This document shows, piece by piece, positions 25,123 through 33,526 of a stretch of DNA of 64,000 nucleotides. A model generated the notes under the pieces. That model searched no databases. It saw only the letters and a program-made list of their open reading frames with translations, and was not told the origin of the DNA. Where the stretch lies: positions 1-64,000 of the forward strand of contig JBCBYB010000016.1 in the NCBI GenBank assembly GCA_039816045.1, given 5' to 3'. The position numbers and the translations under genes were made by a program. The stretch is from Thermohalobaculum sp039816045. GTDB taxonomy: Bacteria; Pseudomonadota; Alphaproteobacteria; Rhodobacterales; Rhodobacteraceae. Position 1 is the first letter of the stretch, and the number at the start of each line of letters is the position of its first letter.

Positions 25123-26106
25123 TCAACCCCAGAGCGCCGACGGCGCCGGGTGGATGCCGGCTGCGTCATAGGGCATGGGAGGGTCGCGGTCCTCGGCCAG
25201 CAACAGAGGGGCGTCGAGATCGGTCACAGCGGCCCCCTGCGCAATGAGAAGTGCCGGCGCCATAGCAAGCGATGAGCCGATCATGCACCCAACCATGATG
25301 CGGAAGCCAGCGGCCTCGGCTTCTCGCCGCATCTCCAGCGCTTCCGTCAGCCCGCCGGTCTTGTCGAGCTTGATGTTCACCATGTCATATTTGCCAGCGA
25401 GTGCCGGGAGCGTTGCGCGGTCATGGGCCGCCTCGTCCGCACAGACGGGCAACGAGCGGTTGAGGCCCGCGAGGGCTGCATCGTTGCTGGCGGGCAGGGG
25501 CTGCTCCACCATCTCAACCCCCAGCGCCACCAACTCCGGAGCAAGGGCTAGGTAGGCGTCGGCGTCCCAACCCTCGTTCGCATCGATGACCAGACGAGAA
25601 TGCGGGGCGCCTTCGCGCACGGCCCGGAGCCGGGCGAGGTCTCCTTCCCCACCGAGCTTGATCTTGAGAAGCGGGCGATGGGCGTTATCAGCCGCCGCGG
25701 CCCGCATCGCGTCGGGCTCATCGAGCGAGAGCGTGTAGGCGGTGATCTCGGGTCCAGGCTCCGGCAGGCCGGCCAGCGCCCAGGCTGGTCGACCCGCGCG
25801 TTTCGCCTCTAGATCCCAATAGGCACAATCGACTGCATTGCGCGCAGCACCTGCGGGCAGCGCTTTCTGCAACCCCGCCCGGTCGAGCCCGCCGTCGATG
25901 GCGCTCTGCAGCCCTTCGATCTGTGCGATCACGCTCTCAACCGTTTCCCCATAGCGGGCATAGGGCACGCATTCACCCATGCCCGAAGCCTCGCCGTCGC
26001 TGAGGCGGACTTCGACCACACGCGCCTCAGTCCGGCTGCCGCGGCTGATGGTGAAGGCCTGAGCGAGGCGAAAGCGCCGCTCGGCGACCTCGAGGGACAG
26101 GCTCAC
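25123..26106 (-). CDS. dgcA: N-acetyl-D-Glu racemase / dipeptide-epimerase-like enzyme (enolase superfamily)
   Basis: A 327-aa enolase-superfamily protein. Catalytic elements are the LLKIKLGG lysines, metal ligands in VIDANEGWD, MVEQPL and CADEAA, the second lysine in MVNIKLDKTGG, and the GCMIGSSLAMAP loop. By itself this pattern reads as L-Ala-D/L-Glu epimerase. The immediately upstream DUF1611 gene makes the DgcN–DgcA pair more likely, in which D-Glu is N-acetylated by DgcN and then racemised by DgcA to N-acetyl-L-Glu. The GTG start overlaps the DgcN stop (GTGA). The assignment between the two activities is inferred from context. Confidence 0.8.
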   Translation of the reverse strand: MSLSLEVAERRFRLAQAFTISRGSRTEARVVEVRLSDGEASGMGECVPYARYGETVESVIAQIEGLQSAIDGGLDRAGLQKALPAGAARNAVDCAYWDLEAKRAGRPAWALAGLPEPGPEITAYTLSLDEPDAMRAAAADNAHRPLLKIKLGGEGDLARLRAVREGAPHSRLVIDANEGWDADAYLALAPELVALGVEMVEQPLPASNDAALAGLNRSLPVCADEAAHDRATLPALAGKYDMVNIKLDKTGGLTEALEMRREAEAAGFRIMVGCMIGSSLAMAPALLIAQGAAVTDLDAPLLLAEDRDPPMPYDAAGIHPAPSALWG

Positions 26107-27098
26107 AGGGCGTCTGCCAAGCGCCCGGCCCCTTGCCGGAACGGATCGACGGTGGGCAGTCCGAGCCGCGCCTCCGTCTCGGCGAGGTACGCCAGCGCTT
26201 CGTCCTCGGACAACGCCGCCGTATTCACCGCAATTCCCACAACGCGACAGTCCGGGTTGACCCGTTGTGCGAGTTGAAGCGCAAGCGGGCTCAACTCGTC
26301 GAGGCTCGGTACGTCGTAGTGGGGCAGCCCGCGCATGTGAGTACGCGTGGGCTCGTGGCAGAGCACCAGCGCATCCGGCAGCCCGCCATGGATCAGCGCC
26401 ATCGTCACGCCGGAGAAGGAGGGGTGGAACAGGCTGCCCTGCCCCTCGATGATGTCCCAGTGATCGGGCTCGTTGTCGGGCGTCAGGGCCTCGACTGCCC
26501 CGGCCATGAAATCTGCGACCACCGCGTCGAGTGGCACGCCCTCACCGGTGATCAGGATGCCGGTCTGACCGGTGGCCCGGAAGGTCGCTTTTCGTCCGGC
26601 CGCGTGCATCGCCTTCTCAAGCGCGAGCGTGGTGTACATCTTGCCGCATGAGCAATCGGTTCCGACGGCCAGCACGCGCTTGCCGCTGCGCCGCTTTCCG
26701 TCGCCGATGGGATAGGGACGGTTCGGCAGGCGGACATCGTGCAGCCGGCGATCATGGCGTGCGGCGGCATCAACAAGCGCTGGTTGGTTCCGAAGGAGCG
26801 TGTGGAGCCCAGCGGCGAGATCCATGCCGGCCTCTATCGCCTCTACCAGCACCTTGGTCCACGCCTCGGAGATCACCCCGCCACGGTTCGCGACCCCGAT
26901 CACCAGTGTCTTCGCACCGGCGGCCACCGCATCGGCGATGGTCATATCCGGAAGGCCCATATCCGCGTTGCAGCCGTCTAGTCTCAGCTGACCGACCGCG
27001 GCATCGGGGCGCCAGTCCCGGATGCCTTGTGCGACCTTTGCGGCAAGGGCGTCCGGCGCGTCGCCGAGGAACAAGAGATAGGGATGCGCGAGCGACAT
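26103..27098 (-). CDS. dgcN: DUF1611 protein, D-glutamate N-acetyltransferase type
   Basis: A 331-aa protein of the DUF1611 family. The N-terminal half carries VIGVANRGGVISEAWTKVL; the C-terminal half is P-loop like, with GTDCSCGKMYTTLALEKAM and then FRATGQTGILITGEGVPLDAVVADFMAG and IIEGQGSLFHPSFSGVT. Members paired with an enolase-superfamily epimerase have been described as DgcN, which acetylates D-Glu. It is the first gene of the operon DgcN–DgcA–VOC–D-amino-acid transaminase, all overlapping or nearly so. A short spacer of about 106 bp separates it from opgH upstream. Confidence 0.8.
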   Translation of the reverse strand: MSLAHPYLLFLGDAPDALAAKVAQGIRDWRPDAAVGQLRLDGCNADMGLPDMTIADAVAAGAKTLVIGVANRGGVISEAWTKVLVEAIEAGMDLAAGLHTLLRNQPALVDAAARHDRRLHDVRLPNRPYPIGDGKRRSGKRVLAVGTDCSCGKMYTTLALEKAMHAAGRKATFRATGQTGILITGEGVPLDAVVADFMAGAVEALTPDNEPDHWDIIEGQGSLFHPSFSGVTMALIHGGLPDALVLCHEPTRTHMRGLPHYDVPSLDELSPLALQLAQRVNPDCRVVGIAVNTAALSEDEALAYLAETEARLGLPTVDPFRQGAGRLADAL

Positions 27099-27204
27099 CG
27101 GGGGGCCTCCACCAAAACCGACGAGATTCGGCGCAGTCTATGCGCCTGCGTGTCGGCCGGGAATGGCACCAGATGCGACGAATATGTAAGCCAGCCGGCC
27201 CTGA

Positions 27205-29037
27205 TCAGGCTGCCTCGCGCAGGTCGTCGCCTTTGCTGATCCGCGCGACCTTCTCAAGCATTGGCGAGGAGGCGATCTCTTCGGGAACCGCACACAAGCC
27301 CCAGCGTGCCGCCCAAGCCCCGAAGCCGGGATGGGCGGTGAGCACGGCAAGCGGTATCGACGCGGTCAGGCCCGCAACCATTGGTGCCGCCCAAGCCAGG
27401 GTCGACATGCCAGTCATGACAACCAGAAGCGTCGCGAGAGACGCCCCAAACAGCGTCTGCGGCCAGAGCCCGCGTGCCGCATCGCCCCAAGTGAGCCGGT
27501 ACGCGTCGCGGTTCTGGCCAGACCAGGTGACCGTCCGCCCGAGCAGAAGCCCACCCAGGAACAGGGTCACGCGGAACGCGACGACTGGCGCCAGCAAGAC
27601 GGAGAAAACACTCTCCACGATACCGCCGACCGCGAACCGAGCACGCCCACCATAGCGGGCGGCGCCGCCACGGGTGAGGGCAATGTCCGCCAGACCCGCA
27701 AGCTTCGGAACGAGGCTGACGGCGAACATGATGAAGAACATGGCGATGCCCAAGGCCGCATCGATGCCGCCTCCATTGGTCTCGAAAACCTTGGAGGCCG
27801 CCGCCATCGTCATGAGCATCCAGGCCGGCGCGGCCAGATACATCATGATCGCCGCAATGATCTGGAAGCGCGACACCGGCTTCAGCCCAGGCATACCCAG
27901 CAGGTTCCAATACTGCATGTTCCCCTGGCACCAGCGCAGGTCGCGCTTGGTGAAGTCCTGAAGGGTCGGCGGGTTGTCCTCCCAGCTTTCGCCCTCGACA
28001 GGGATCACGCGCACCTCATAGCCCGCGCGGCGCATCAGCACCGCCTCGACTTGATCATGGGAGAGCACATGCCCGCCGAGCGGCGGCTTGCCGGGCAGCA
28101 TTGGCAGGCGGCAATGGCGGCGGAAAGCGCCAGCGCGAATGAGTGCATTGTGGCCCCAGTACGGCCCGCAATCACCCTGCCACCACGCGGCGCCCATGGT
28201 GTAGCTGCGCATGCCGTGGCGCATCCCGAACTGGAAGATGCGGGCGAAGGCGCTGGTGGCTGGGCTGCCGACGACGAGCGACTGCAGAATGCCAATCCGT
28301 GGATGCGTCTCCATCGTGCGGACCATGCCGACGATGGTTTCGCCGGACATCAGGCTGTCGCTGTCGAGCGGCAGGAACAGATCATAGGTAGGCCCGGCGC
28401 GCGTGATGAACTCCCGCAGATTGCCGGCCTTGAACCCCGTGTTCTCGGACCGGCGCCGATAATGCGCGCGTGCACCGCCCAGGCGGTCGCGGAGCACAGC
28501 AAACGTCCGCTCCTCGTCAGCCGCAATCTCCGGGTCCGAAGTGTCCGAGAGAACGTGGACGTCAAAGGCACGGCCCTGACCGGTCTCGTCCAGGCTTTCC
28601 CGCATCGCGACAAGGCGCTCGAGCGCGCGGGCAGGGGGTTCGTTGCGCAGGAACATCAGTACCGCGACACGGCTGTCGATGGGGCAATCTCCCGATGCCG
28701 AAGGGAGGTGGGGGGCGGCCAACTCCAGCCCATCTCGCCGGCCATGCAACAGCCACAGCCCCAAGAGTGCGTTTGTAACCCCAAGAACCGTCCACGGCAC
28801 CCCGATGAGGAAACAGATCAGGATCACCCAGTCACTCGCCGAAAACCCATCGGGCGCAAAGACATGCCAAACCCCCGCACCTAACGTCGCGATGATCGCA
28901 AGGTTGACAACGGCAAAGACCAAGCGGCGGAGAAGCAGGCTTCGGCGCGACTGCAGCCCTGTAGGCGTCGTGAGTGGGTTCTCGCGGGCCCGTTTGCCGA
29001 GTGGCACTGCGGCGGGCGCGTCCTGGATGAGGGTCAT
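27205..29037 (-). CDS. opgH: Periplasmic glucan glucosyltransferase (OpgH/MdoH)
   Basis: A 610-aa inner-membrane processive GT2 enzyme that builds the beta-glucan backbone of osmoregulated periplasmic glucans from UDP-glucose. Two N-terminal membrane helices (about 37-57 and 67-92) precede the catalytic domain: VLSDTSDPEIAADE, FLPLDSDSLM (metal DxD), SHDQVEAVLM and the RDLRWCQGNMQYW motif. Several more helices follow. At 610 aa it is shorter than the enterobacterial protein, as usual in Alphaproteobacteria. opgG, opgD or opgC, which normally sit beside it, are absent here. Confidence 0.92.
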   Translation of the reverse strand: MTLIQDAPAAVPLGKRARENPLTTPTGLQSRRSLLLRRLVFAVVNLAIIATLGAGVWHVFAPDGFSASDWVILICFLIGVPWTVLGVTNALLGLWLLHGRRDGLELAAPHLPSASGDCPIDSRVAVLMFLRNEPPARALERLVAMRESLDETGQGRAFDVHVLSDTSDPEIAADEERTFAVLRDRLGGARAHYRRRSENTGFKAGNLREFITRAGPTYDLFLPLDSDSLMSGETIVGMVRTMETHPRIGILQSLVVGSPATSAFARIFQFGMRHGMRSYTMGAAWWQGDCGPYWGHNALIRAGAFRRHCRLPMLPGKPPLGGHVLSHDQVEAVLMRRAGYEVRVIPVEGESWEDNPPTLQDFTKRDLRWCQGNMQYWNLLGMPGLKPVSRFQIIAAIMMYLAAPAWMLMTMAAASKVFETNGGGIDAALGIAMFFIMFAVSLVPKLAGLADIALTRGGAARYGGRARFAVGGIVESVFSVLLAPVVAFRVTLFLGGLLLGRTVTWSGQNRDAYRLTWGDAARGLWPQTLFGASLATLLVVMTGMSTLAWAAPMVAGLTASIPLAVLTAHPGFGAWAARWGLCAVPEEIASSPMLEKVARISKGDDLREAA

Positions 29038-29135
29038 TGCTGGCGTCCTGTGCTGGACCCCGCGAACGGGGCGTGCGTATAGCTTTCGGGGATGGTGCTC
29101 CCACGCAACGCGACTGCGAGCAGGCGAGGATGCAG

Positions 29136-30110
29136 ATGGCGGACACGGCCGAGGCCTTGGTCTACACGGATGTTGGGCGGGCGGAAATCAGAGAGGTGAC
29201 TCTGCCTCCGCTCAGCGAGGGCGATGTCGAGGTCGAGACGCTGTTCTCCGGTCTGTCGCGCGGGACCGAAAGGTTGGTCCATATGGGCGCTGTGCCGGAA
29301 CGGGAGTGGAGCCGAATGCGCGCGCCTTTCCAGTTCGGCGACTTCCCTTTTCCGGTCCGATATGGCTACGCTGCCGTCGGTCGCGTGGTCGCCGGGCCAG
29401 CGGAGAAAGTCGGTCAGACGGTTTTCGCGCTCCACCCGCATCAGACGCGGTTCCGCATTCCGGCGGATGCAGCGGTGGCGTTGCCCGACGGCGTCCCACC
29501 CGCCCGCGCGATCCTTGCAGCGAACACCGAGACGGCACTCAATGCAATTTGGGACGCGGCGCTGCCCCCCGGGGCGCGGGTCGCGGTTATCGGCGCAGGT
29601 CTGGTCGGCTGCCTCATCGCGGCATTGCTCTCCCGTCGGACGGATCTCGATCTCATGCTTTGCGACGTTATAGGGGCCCGGCGCGCTTTGGCCCTTGAAA
29701 TAAACGTGACGTTCGTTGAGCCGACGGAATTGCCGGAGGACTGCGTTGTGGCCTTTCACACCTCTGCAAGTCCGGCCGGTCTGCAGAGCGCGCTCGACTG
29801 TCTCACCTTTGAGGGGAGGGTTATCGAGGTGTCTTGGTTCGGCGATCACCTTGTCCCGGTGCAGCTCGGAGGGGCTTTTCATGCGCGGCGCCTGCAGATC
29901 ATCTCCAGTCAGGTGGGCCATGTAGCGGCGCCCCGGCGCGCGTCGACCACCCATCGAGACCGGCTTGCGGCTGCTCTCGCCGCACTGGCGGATCCGCGGC
30001 TAGACAACCTGATTACCGAGGACACCCGTTTTCGTGACCTCGGCGAGGCCATTCCGCGCTTGCTGGCGCCTGACGCTCCGGGTATCGCCACTCGTATCGT
30101 CTATGACTAA
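29136..30110 (+). CDS. Medium-chain dehydrogenase/reductase-like protein (zinc-alcohol-dehydrogenase-like)
   Basis: A 324-aa MDR-fold protein. The N-terminal GroES-like part has SGLSRGTERLVHMG and RYGYAAVGRVVAGP, and the Rossmann part has the GAGLVGCLIAALLSRR nucleotide motif. The catalytic-zinc Cys and His of classical alcohol dehydrogenases are not obvious, so a zinc-free NAD(P)H reductase is likely. The ATG at 29136 lies 6 bp after GAGG; the ATG six bases upstream has no spacing to it. It is the first gene of a tight operon with a PTPS-like protein, a glycosyltransferase and a methyltransferase, and divergent from opgH. Confidence 0.82.
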   Translation: MADTAEALVYTDVGRAEIREVTLPPLSEGDVEVETLFSGLSRGTERLVHMGAVPEREWSRMRAPFQFGDFPFPVRYGYAAVGRVVAGPAEKVGQTVFALHPHQTRFRIPADAAVALPDGVPPARAILAANTETALNAIWDAALPPGARVAVIGAGLVGCLIAALLSRRTDLDLMLCDVIGARRALALEINVTFVEPTELPEDCVVAFHTSASPAGLQSALDCLTFEGRVIEVSWFGDHLVPVQLGGAFHARRLQIISSQVGHVAAPRRASTTHRDRLAAALAALADPRLDNLITEDTRFRDLGEAIPRLLAPDAPGIATRIVYD

Positions 30111-30123
30111 GGAGGAACCGCGC

Positions 30124-30522
30124 ATGTATGCCGTCGAAGTTCGCGATCACATCATGCTGGCCCATTCCCTTCCGGGCGAGGTCTTTGGCCCGGCGCAGCA
30201 GATGCACGGTGCCACCTATGTCGTCGATGTTGCTTTTTTTCGCGAGGAGCTTTCGGAGCACGCGATCGTCGTCGACATTGGCCGGGCACATGAGGCGCTC
30301 AAGGCGGCCCTTTCGCCGCTCAACTACGCCAATCTCGATGAGAAGCCCGAGTTTGCCGGGATCCTGACGACGACGGAGTTCCTCTGCCGCCATATCTGGG
30401 ACGTGATCGCCAAAGCGGCACGGGACGGGGCGCTGGGACCAGGGTCCGAGGGATTGGCCAAGATCAGGGTGACCCTCAACGAGAGCCACATCGCTCGCGC
30501 GTGGTACGAGGCCGCTCCGTGA
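30124..30522 (+). CDS. 6-pyruvoyl/6-carboxy-tetrahydropterin synthase family protein (divergent)
   Basis: A 132-aa T-fold protein of the PTPS/QueD family. His14 (LAHSL) and His28 (MHGAT) correspond to two zinc ligands, but the third ligand of the normal HGH motif is Ala30. The segment before it (EVFGPAQQMHG) has no cysteine where PTPS enzymes place the catalytic one. NYANLDEKPEF, TTTEFLCRHIW and the terminal LNESHIARAWYE with Glu120 fit the pterin-binding site. It probably binds a pterin but may not catalyse the standard reaction. A GGAGGA site precedes the ATG at 30124, 13 bp after the reductase gene. Confidence 0.85.
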   Translation: MYAVEVRDHIMLAHSLPGEVFGPAQQMHGATYVVDVAFFREELSEHAIVVDIGRAHEALKAALSPLNYANLDEKPEFAGILTTTEFLCRHIWDVIAKAARDGALGPGSEGLAKIRVTLNESHIARAWYEAAP

Positions 30523-31595
30523 CGAAACCGTTCTGCCAGGCGCTGCTTGCGGTGCCCGGATCGCTCGCGACCCCGACGGGCGGATACGGGTACGCCCGGC
30601 GGTTGCTGGCGGAAGCAAAGGGTGTTGGCTTGGCTCTGCGGCACTGGCCGCTGCCAGACGGTTTCCCGAATGCCCCCACGACAGCGATCGATGACGCGAG
30701 AGCGCGCCTTGCGTCTGTGCCCGAAGGGTGGCCGGTTGTGGTGGATGGGCTCGCTCTCGGCGTTCTCCCGCCGGAGCTAATCGCTGCCGTACCCTCTCCG
30801 GTTCTAGCGCTCTGTCACCATCCCCTCGGCCTAGAGAGTGGTCTCGATCCAGTGGCGTCCGAGCGCCTAATCGCATCTGAGACCGCTGCGCTCGCCGGAT
30901 GTGCAGGAGTGATCACCACGAGCCGGTCAACTGCAAGCCTGCTAACCGCTGAGCTAGGAATTTCCTCCGAACGGATCGCGGTCGCGTTGCCAGGAACAGA
31001 TCGGCCCGAGGCCCTCTCGACATCTGCCCTCTCGACGCGCGTCGGTACCGTGCACATCCTCGCGGTCGGCAGTCTGACGTATCGCAAGGGGCACGACATT
31101 CTTCTTTCGGCCCTACAAGACCTGAGCGATCTCGATTGGCGTCTCACCATCGCAGGCCCACCGCGAGATCCCGCGTATGCTCAGGCGCTGCACACACAGG
31201 TGAACGACATGCTCCCCGCGGGGCGAGTGCGTTTGGCCGGGTCCATGCCCGAGGCCGAGCTGGACGCACTCTATGCTGACGCTGATATCTTTGCGCTGGC
31301 GTCGCGGTTCGAAGGCTATGGCATGGCCTATACGGAGGCGATGGTTCACGGTCTCCCAGTCGTTGGATGCGATGTCGGAGCGGTTTCAGAGGCGACAGCG
31401 GGAGGTGCCACGCTCGTGCCGCCTGACAATCCAGCGGCTCTCGTTTCGGCGTTGCGGCCTCTGATCGCGGATCCGCAGGCTCGGCGCGCAGCGGCGGCGC
31501 TGTCCAAAAAGGCAGCTACCGCGCTCCCAACCTGGAGCGATACGGCATCGAGTTTCCGCGACGCGATCGCACTGTTCGCGGTGGCATCGGTATGA
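30519..31595 (+). CDS. Family 4 glycosyltransferase in the pterin-like operon
   Basis: A 358-aa GT-B enzyme. The N-terminal Rossmann domain contains a Gly-rich TPTGGYGYARRLL acceptor loop; the C-terminal domain has HILAVGSLTYRKGHDILLSAL, LAGSMPEAELDALYADADIFALAS and the nucleotide-sugar motif EGYGMAYTEAMVHGLPVVGCDVGA with the two GT4 glutamates. Donor and acceptor are unknown; context suggests a pterin-derived acceptor. The likely GTG start at 30519 overlaps the PTPS stop (GTGA) and has GAGG 7 bp upstream. Confidence 0.85.
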   Translation: MTKPFCQALLAVPGSLATPTGGYGYARRLLAEAKGVGLALRHWPLPDGFPNAPTTAIDDARARLASVPEGWPVVVDGLALGVLPPELIAAVPSPVLALCHHPLGLESGLDPVASERLIASETAALAGCAGVITTSRSTASLLTAELGISSERIAVALPGTDRPEALSTSALSTRVGTVHILAVGSLTYRKGHDILLSALQDLSDLDWRLTIAGPPRDPAYAQALHTQVNDMLPAGRVRLAGSMPEAELDALYADADIFALASRFEGYGMAYTEAMVHGLPVVGCDVGAVSEATAGGATLVPPDNPAALVSALRPLIADPQARRAAAALSKKAATALPTWSDTASSFRDAIALFAVASV

Positions 31596-32401
31596 CGGAC
31601 AACGCGCAACAGGACGCAGACCGGCCTGCGGACGCATTTGCTGAGAACTGGCTGTGGCTGCGCGCGGCCGCTGATGCGCGTGCGCGAAACATTGGCCTGC
31701 TGGGCACATTGGTCGAGCGGTTTGCTGGCGCCGAAACACTTCGGGTGCTCGATCTCGGGGCCGGTACCGGAAACAACATGCGCGCATTGGCCTCTCAGCT
31801 TCCAGGGCGGCAGACGTGGCGATTGGCCGATGCGGATGCAGGTCTCCTATCGCGGGTCACGCCCCTTAAGGGCGTCTCGATCGAGACGATCACCGTCGAT
31901 CTTGCAGAGGGACTGGCGCCGCTTCTGGACTGGCGGCCAGACTTGGTCACGGCCTCCGCTCTGATTGACCTTGCAGGCGCGGACTGGCTCGATAGCGTTG
32001 CTGATGCGTTGGCCCAGCACGAACTGCCAGTCTATTTCGCGCTCAGCTACACGGGGCGTGAAACCTGGTCCCCGCCGAACGCGTTGGATGCGCGGGTGGC
32101 AGCCGTGTTCGAGGCCGATATGGGGCGGGACAAGGGTTTGGGGCCATCGCTCGGACCAGCTGCTCATGCGCACTTTGCCGACGCGCTGCGCAAACGCGGC
32201 TTTACGGTCCATGAGGCCGAGAGCGATTGGCGTCTCGAGGCGTTGCGCGACGGACCCCTGATCGCTGAACTGGCGACGGGGACCGCGAGGGCCGTTCGGC
32301 CAGCGCTCGGGCCTGCGGCGGATGAGTGGCTTGCAGCGCGGCGGGGTGCGTCGGCGGTCTTGGTCTCCCATTCAGATCTGCTTGGGATTCCGCCTGCGTG
32401 A
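31592..32401 (+). CDS. SAM-dependent class I methyltransferase in the pterin-like operon
   Basis: A 269-aa cytoplasmic methyltransferase. Motif I is VLDLGAGTGNNMRALA (residues about 51-66), followed by the acidic ADADAGLL end of strand 2 and a VTASALIDLAGADWLDSV motif. The remaining C-terminal half is less conserved. It starts at an ATGA overlap with the glycosyltransferase stop and ends 3 bp from the convergent aroB stop, so it closes the four-gene operon. The substrate is unknown. Confidence 0.87.
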   Translation: MTDNAQQDADRPADAFAENWLWLRAAADARARNIGLLGTLVERFAGAETLRVLDLGAGTGNNMRALASQLPGRQTWRLADADAGLLSRVTPLKGVSIETITVDLAEGLAPLLDWRPDLVTASALIDLAGADWLDSVADALAQHELPVYFALSYTGRETWSPPNALDARVAAVFEADMGRDKGLGPSLGPAAHAHFADALRKRGFTVHEAESDWRLEALRDGPLIAELATGTARAVRPALGPAADEWLAARRGASAVLVSHSDLLGIPPA

Positions 32402-32404
32402 AGG

Positions 32405-33517
32405 TTAGGCGCGCGCTGCTAATGCCTCAGCCAAAACGCTCCGGACCACGTCCATGTCTGCCTCGCGCGTCAGGAAGGCCTCGCCGATGCCATTGGCGAG
32501 GATGAAGGCGAGCTGGCCTTGGCGGACTTTCTTGTCCTGCCCCATCAATGCAATCAGCCCGTCCACATCGGGCAGGTCACCCGGAATATCCGAGAGCCGA
32601 TATCGCATGCCCATTGCTTCGAAATGCGCGGCAACCCGACCCGGGGCCTCTTGCGCACACAGCCCCATCCGGGCCGAAACCGAGAACGCCAGACCGATGC
32701 CAATCGACACGCCCTCGCCGTGGAGCAGGCGATCCGAATAGCCGGTCGCGGCCTCTAGGGCATGACCGAAGGTGTGTCCGAGGTTCAGCAGCGCGCGCTC
32801 GCCCCGCTCATGCTCGTCGCGGGCTACAATCGCGGCCTTCATGGCGCATGACTGCCGGACCGCCTCGATCCGGCCCGCCGCATTGCCCGTCTTGAGCGAG
32901 GGTCCGTTGGCCTCCAGCCACTCGAAAAACGCCGCATCCCCAAGCAGGCCGTACTTGACCACCTCCGCATAGCCCGCCAGGAACTCCCGCTCAGACAGCG
33001 TCTCCAGCACCGAGATATCCGCAAGCACCAGCCGCGGCTGACGAAACGCGCCGATCAGGTTCTTGCCGGCTGCGGCATTCACACCGGTCTTGCCACCCAC
33101 AGAGCTGTCCACCTGCGCAAGCAACGTCGTCGGCACTTGCACAAAGTCGACGCCTCGGCGGAGAACCGACGCGGCAAAACCAGCAAGATCCCCGATGACG
33201 CCGCCGCCAAAGGCCACCACGATGTCATCGCGTTCGACCTTGAGGGCGAGTAGACGCTCGACGACCTCGGTCAACTGGGCCATCGATTTGGTCGACTCTC
33301 CGGGGGGCAGGATGATCGCCTCGGAGCGTATGCCGCTGGCCTCAAGCCCGGTCTGCAGCTGCGCCAGGTGCAAGTTGGCGACCGTCTCATCCGTAACAAT
33401 AGCCACGAAGGGCCGCGTCAGAAGCGGTCGGAGGTGCCTTCCAGCCTCCGACAACAGCCCCGGGCCGATCTCGATGCTGTAGGCCCGCTCTCCGAGCCCT
33501 ACCTCAACACGTTCCAT
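32405..33517 (-). CDS. aroB: 3-dehydroquinate synthase
   Basis: A 370-aa enzyme that cyclises DAHP to 3-dehydroquinate, step two of the shikimate pathway, using NAD and a metal ion. The motif GGGVIGDLAGFAASVLRRGVDFVQVPTT and LAQVDSSVGGKTGVN are diagnostic, and the metal-binding region NLGHTFGHALEA with HGEGVSIGI is present. It is 9 bp downstream of aroK on the same strand, the standard alphaproteobacterial aroKB arrangement. Confidence 0.98.
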   Translation of the reverse strand: MERVEVGLGERAYSIEIGPGLLSEAGRHLRPLLTRPFVAIVTDETVANLHLAQLQTGLEASGIRSEAIILPPGESTKSMAQLTEVVERLLALKVERDDIVVAFGGGVIGDLAGFAASVLRRGVDFVQVPTTLLAQVDSSVGGKTGVNAAAGKNLIGAFRQPRLVLADISVLETLSEREFLAGYAEVVKYGLLGDAAFFEWLEANGPSLKTGNAAGRIEAVRQSCAMKAAIVARDEHERGERALLNLGHTFGHALEAATGYSDRLLHGEGVSIGIGLAFSVSARMGLCAQEAPGRVAAHFEAMGMRYRLSDIPGDLPDVDGLIALMGQDKKVRQGQLAFILANGIGEAFLTREADMDVVRSVLAEALAARA

Positions 33518-33526
33518 GGTGGCTCC

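Noticed and set aside
27331..28884. A 517-codon plus-strand open frame opposite opgH
   Set aside because: Antisense to a well supported gene, low complexity and without a ribosome-binding site; same GC-bias artefact.
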